A stretch of 64,000 bases of DNA, from assembly GCA_910585805.1 (NCBI GenBank), contig CAJUFB010000013.1:13481-77480 (forward strand). Reading direction: 5' to 3'. Position numbers and translations under genes: made by a program. This DNA is from an uncultured Acetatifactor sp. GTDB lineage: Bacteria > Bacillota > Clostridia > Lachnospirales > Lachnospiraceae. Below are positions 63,894 to 64,000 of the stretch, piece after piece; positions within the stretch are counted from its first letter, which is position 1; the number at the start of each line of letters is the position of its first letter. Below the pieces are notes generated by a model, which saw only the letters and a program-made list of their open reading frames with translations, was not told where the DNA came from and searched no databases.

Positions 63894-64000
63894 ATGAATA
63901 AAACGGAAATAAGTTTAGAATTTGACAAAATAAAAGAGATATGGACGGACTGCGCCCTGACGGAAGCTGCCAGGAAAGCGATACAGGACACCCACATGAT
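63894..64000 (+). CDS. Partial gene, possibly MutS-family protein
   Basis: ATG 63894 has AGGAGAATAAGG upstream and opens MNKTEISLEFDKIKEIWTD, running out of the window after 35 codons. LEFDKIKE followed by an ALTEAARKAI-like segment resembles the N-terminus of MutS2/MutS-like proteins. That is too little sequence for a firm call. Confidence 0.4.
   Translation, partial: MNKTEISLEFDKIKEIWTDCALTEAARKAIQDTHM

Overview
The window looks like a chromosomal segment of a spore-forming member of the Clostridia, most likely the Lachnospiraceae. The grounds are the recA-recX-rny order, sporulation genes (spoIIM, spoVAB, spoVAA, spoVAC), AddAB instead of RecBCD, YesM/YesN-type sensor pairs beside CUT1 sugar transporters, BlaI/M56 pairs and GGAGG-type ribosome sites. 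No rRNA, tRNA, CRISPR array or prophage was seen.

Layout. 1-11 kb: recA (5' end outside the window), recX, rny, a PLP aminotransferase, spoIIM, an spoVA cluster in the order AB-AA-AC without AD or AE, nanE-nanK, and a CaCA-type cation exchanger behind a yybP-ykoY (Mn2+) riboswitch. 11-20 kb: a zinc-ribbon/TM/LRR protein, then a sugar ABC importer with its YesN/YesM two-component system. This locus is decaying: the first permease has lost its N-terminal part, and a 106-bp MITE-like element has inserted in codon 7 of the kinase gene. 20-23 kb: a serine hydrolase and an SPL-type radical SAM protein.

22.8-31.1 kb holds the most unusual unit: three 33-bp-spaced operators, a BlaI-type repressor, a BlaR1-type M56 protease fused in one chain to a C-terminal ABC solute-binding domain, two CUT1 permeases and an HlyD-like adaptor, closed by a terminator. 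A ligand-binding module sits where BlaR1 carries its beta-lactam sensor, which suggests proteolytic de-repression coupled to transport.

31-45 kb: an IS66 remnant, a hybrid histidine kinase overlapping addB, rarA on the other strand, a 21-bp-repeat coiled-coil gene and addA. 45-53 kb: asnB, a two-component system with a lipoprotein, and a ComEC-like metallo-hydrolase lipoprotein. 53-58.6 kb: a three-gene set (cytoplasmic LRR protein, DUF2201/VWA protein, MoxR-type AAA ATPase) behind a consensus promoter. 58.8-64 kb: a glycerol-1-phosphate dehydrogenase-like protein, a structured leader, a three-gene ABC-2 exporter and the start of a possible MutS-family gene.

Recurring themes are in-frame low-complexity insertions in otherwise conserved proteins (AddA, AsnB, the M56 fusion, HlyD, the VWA protein) and small repeats at gene ends. 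All family assignments come from reading the sequence; no database search was run.
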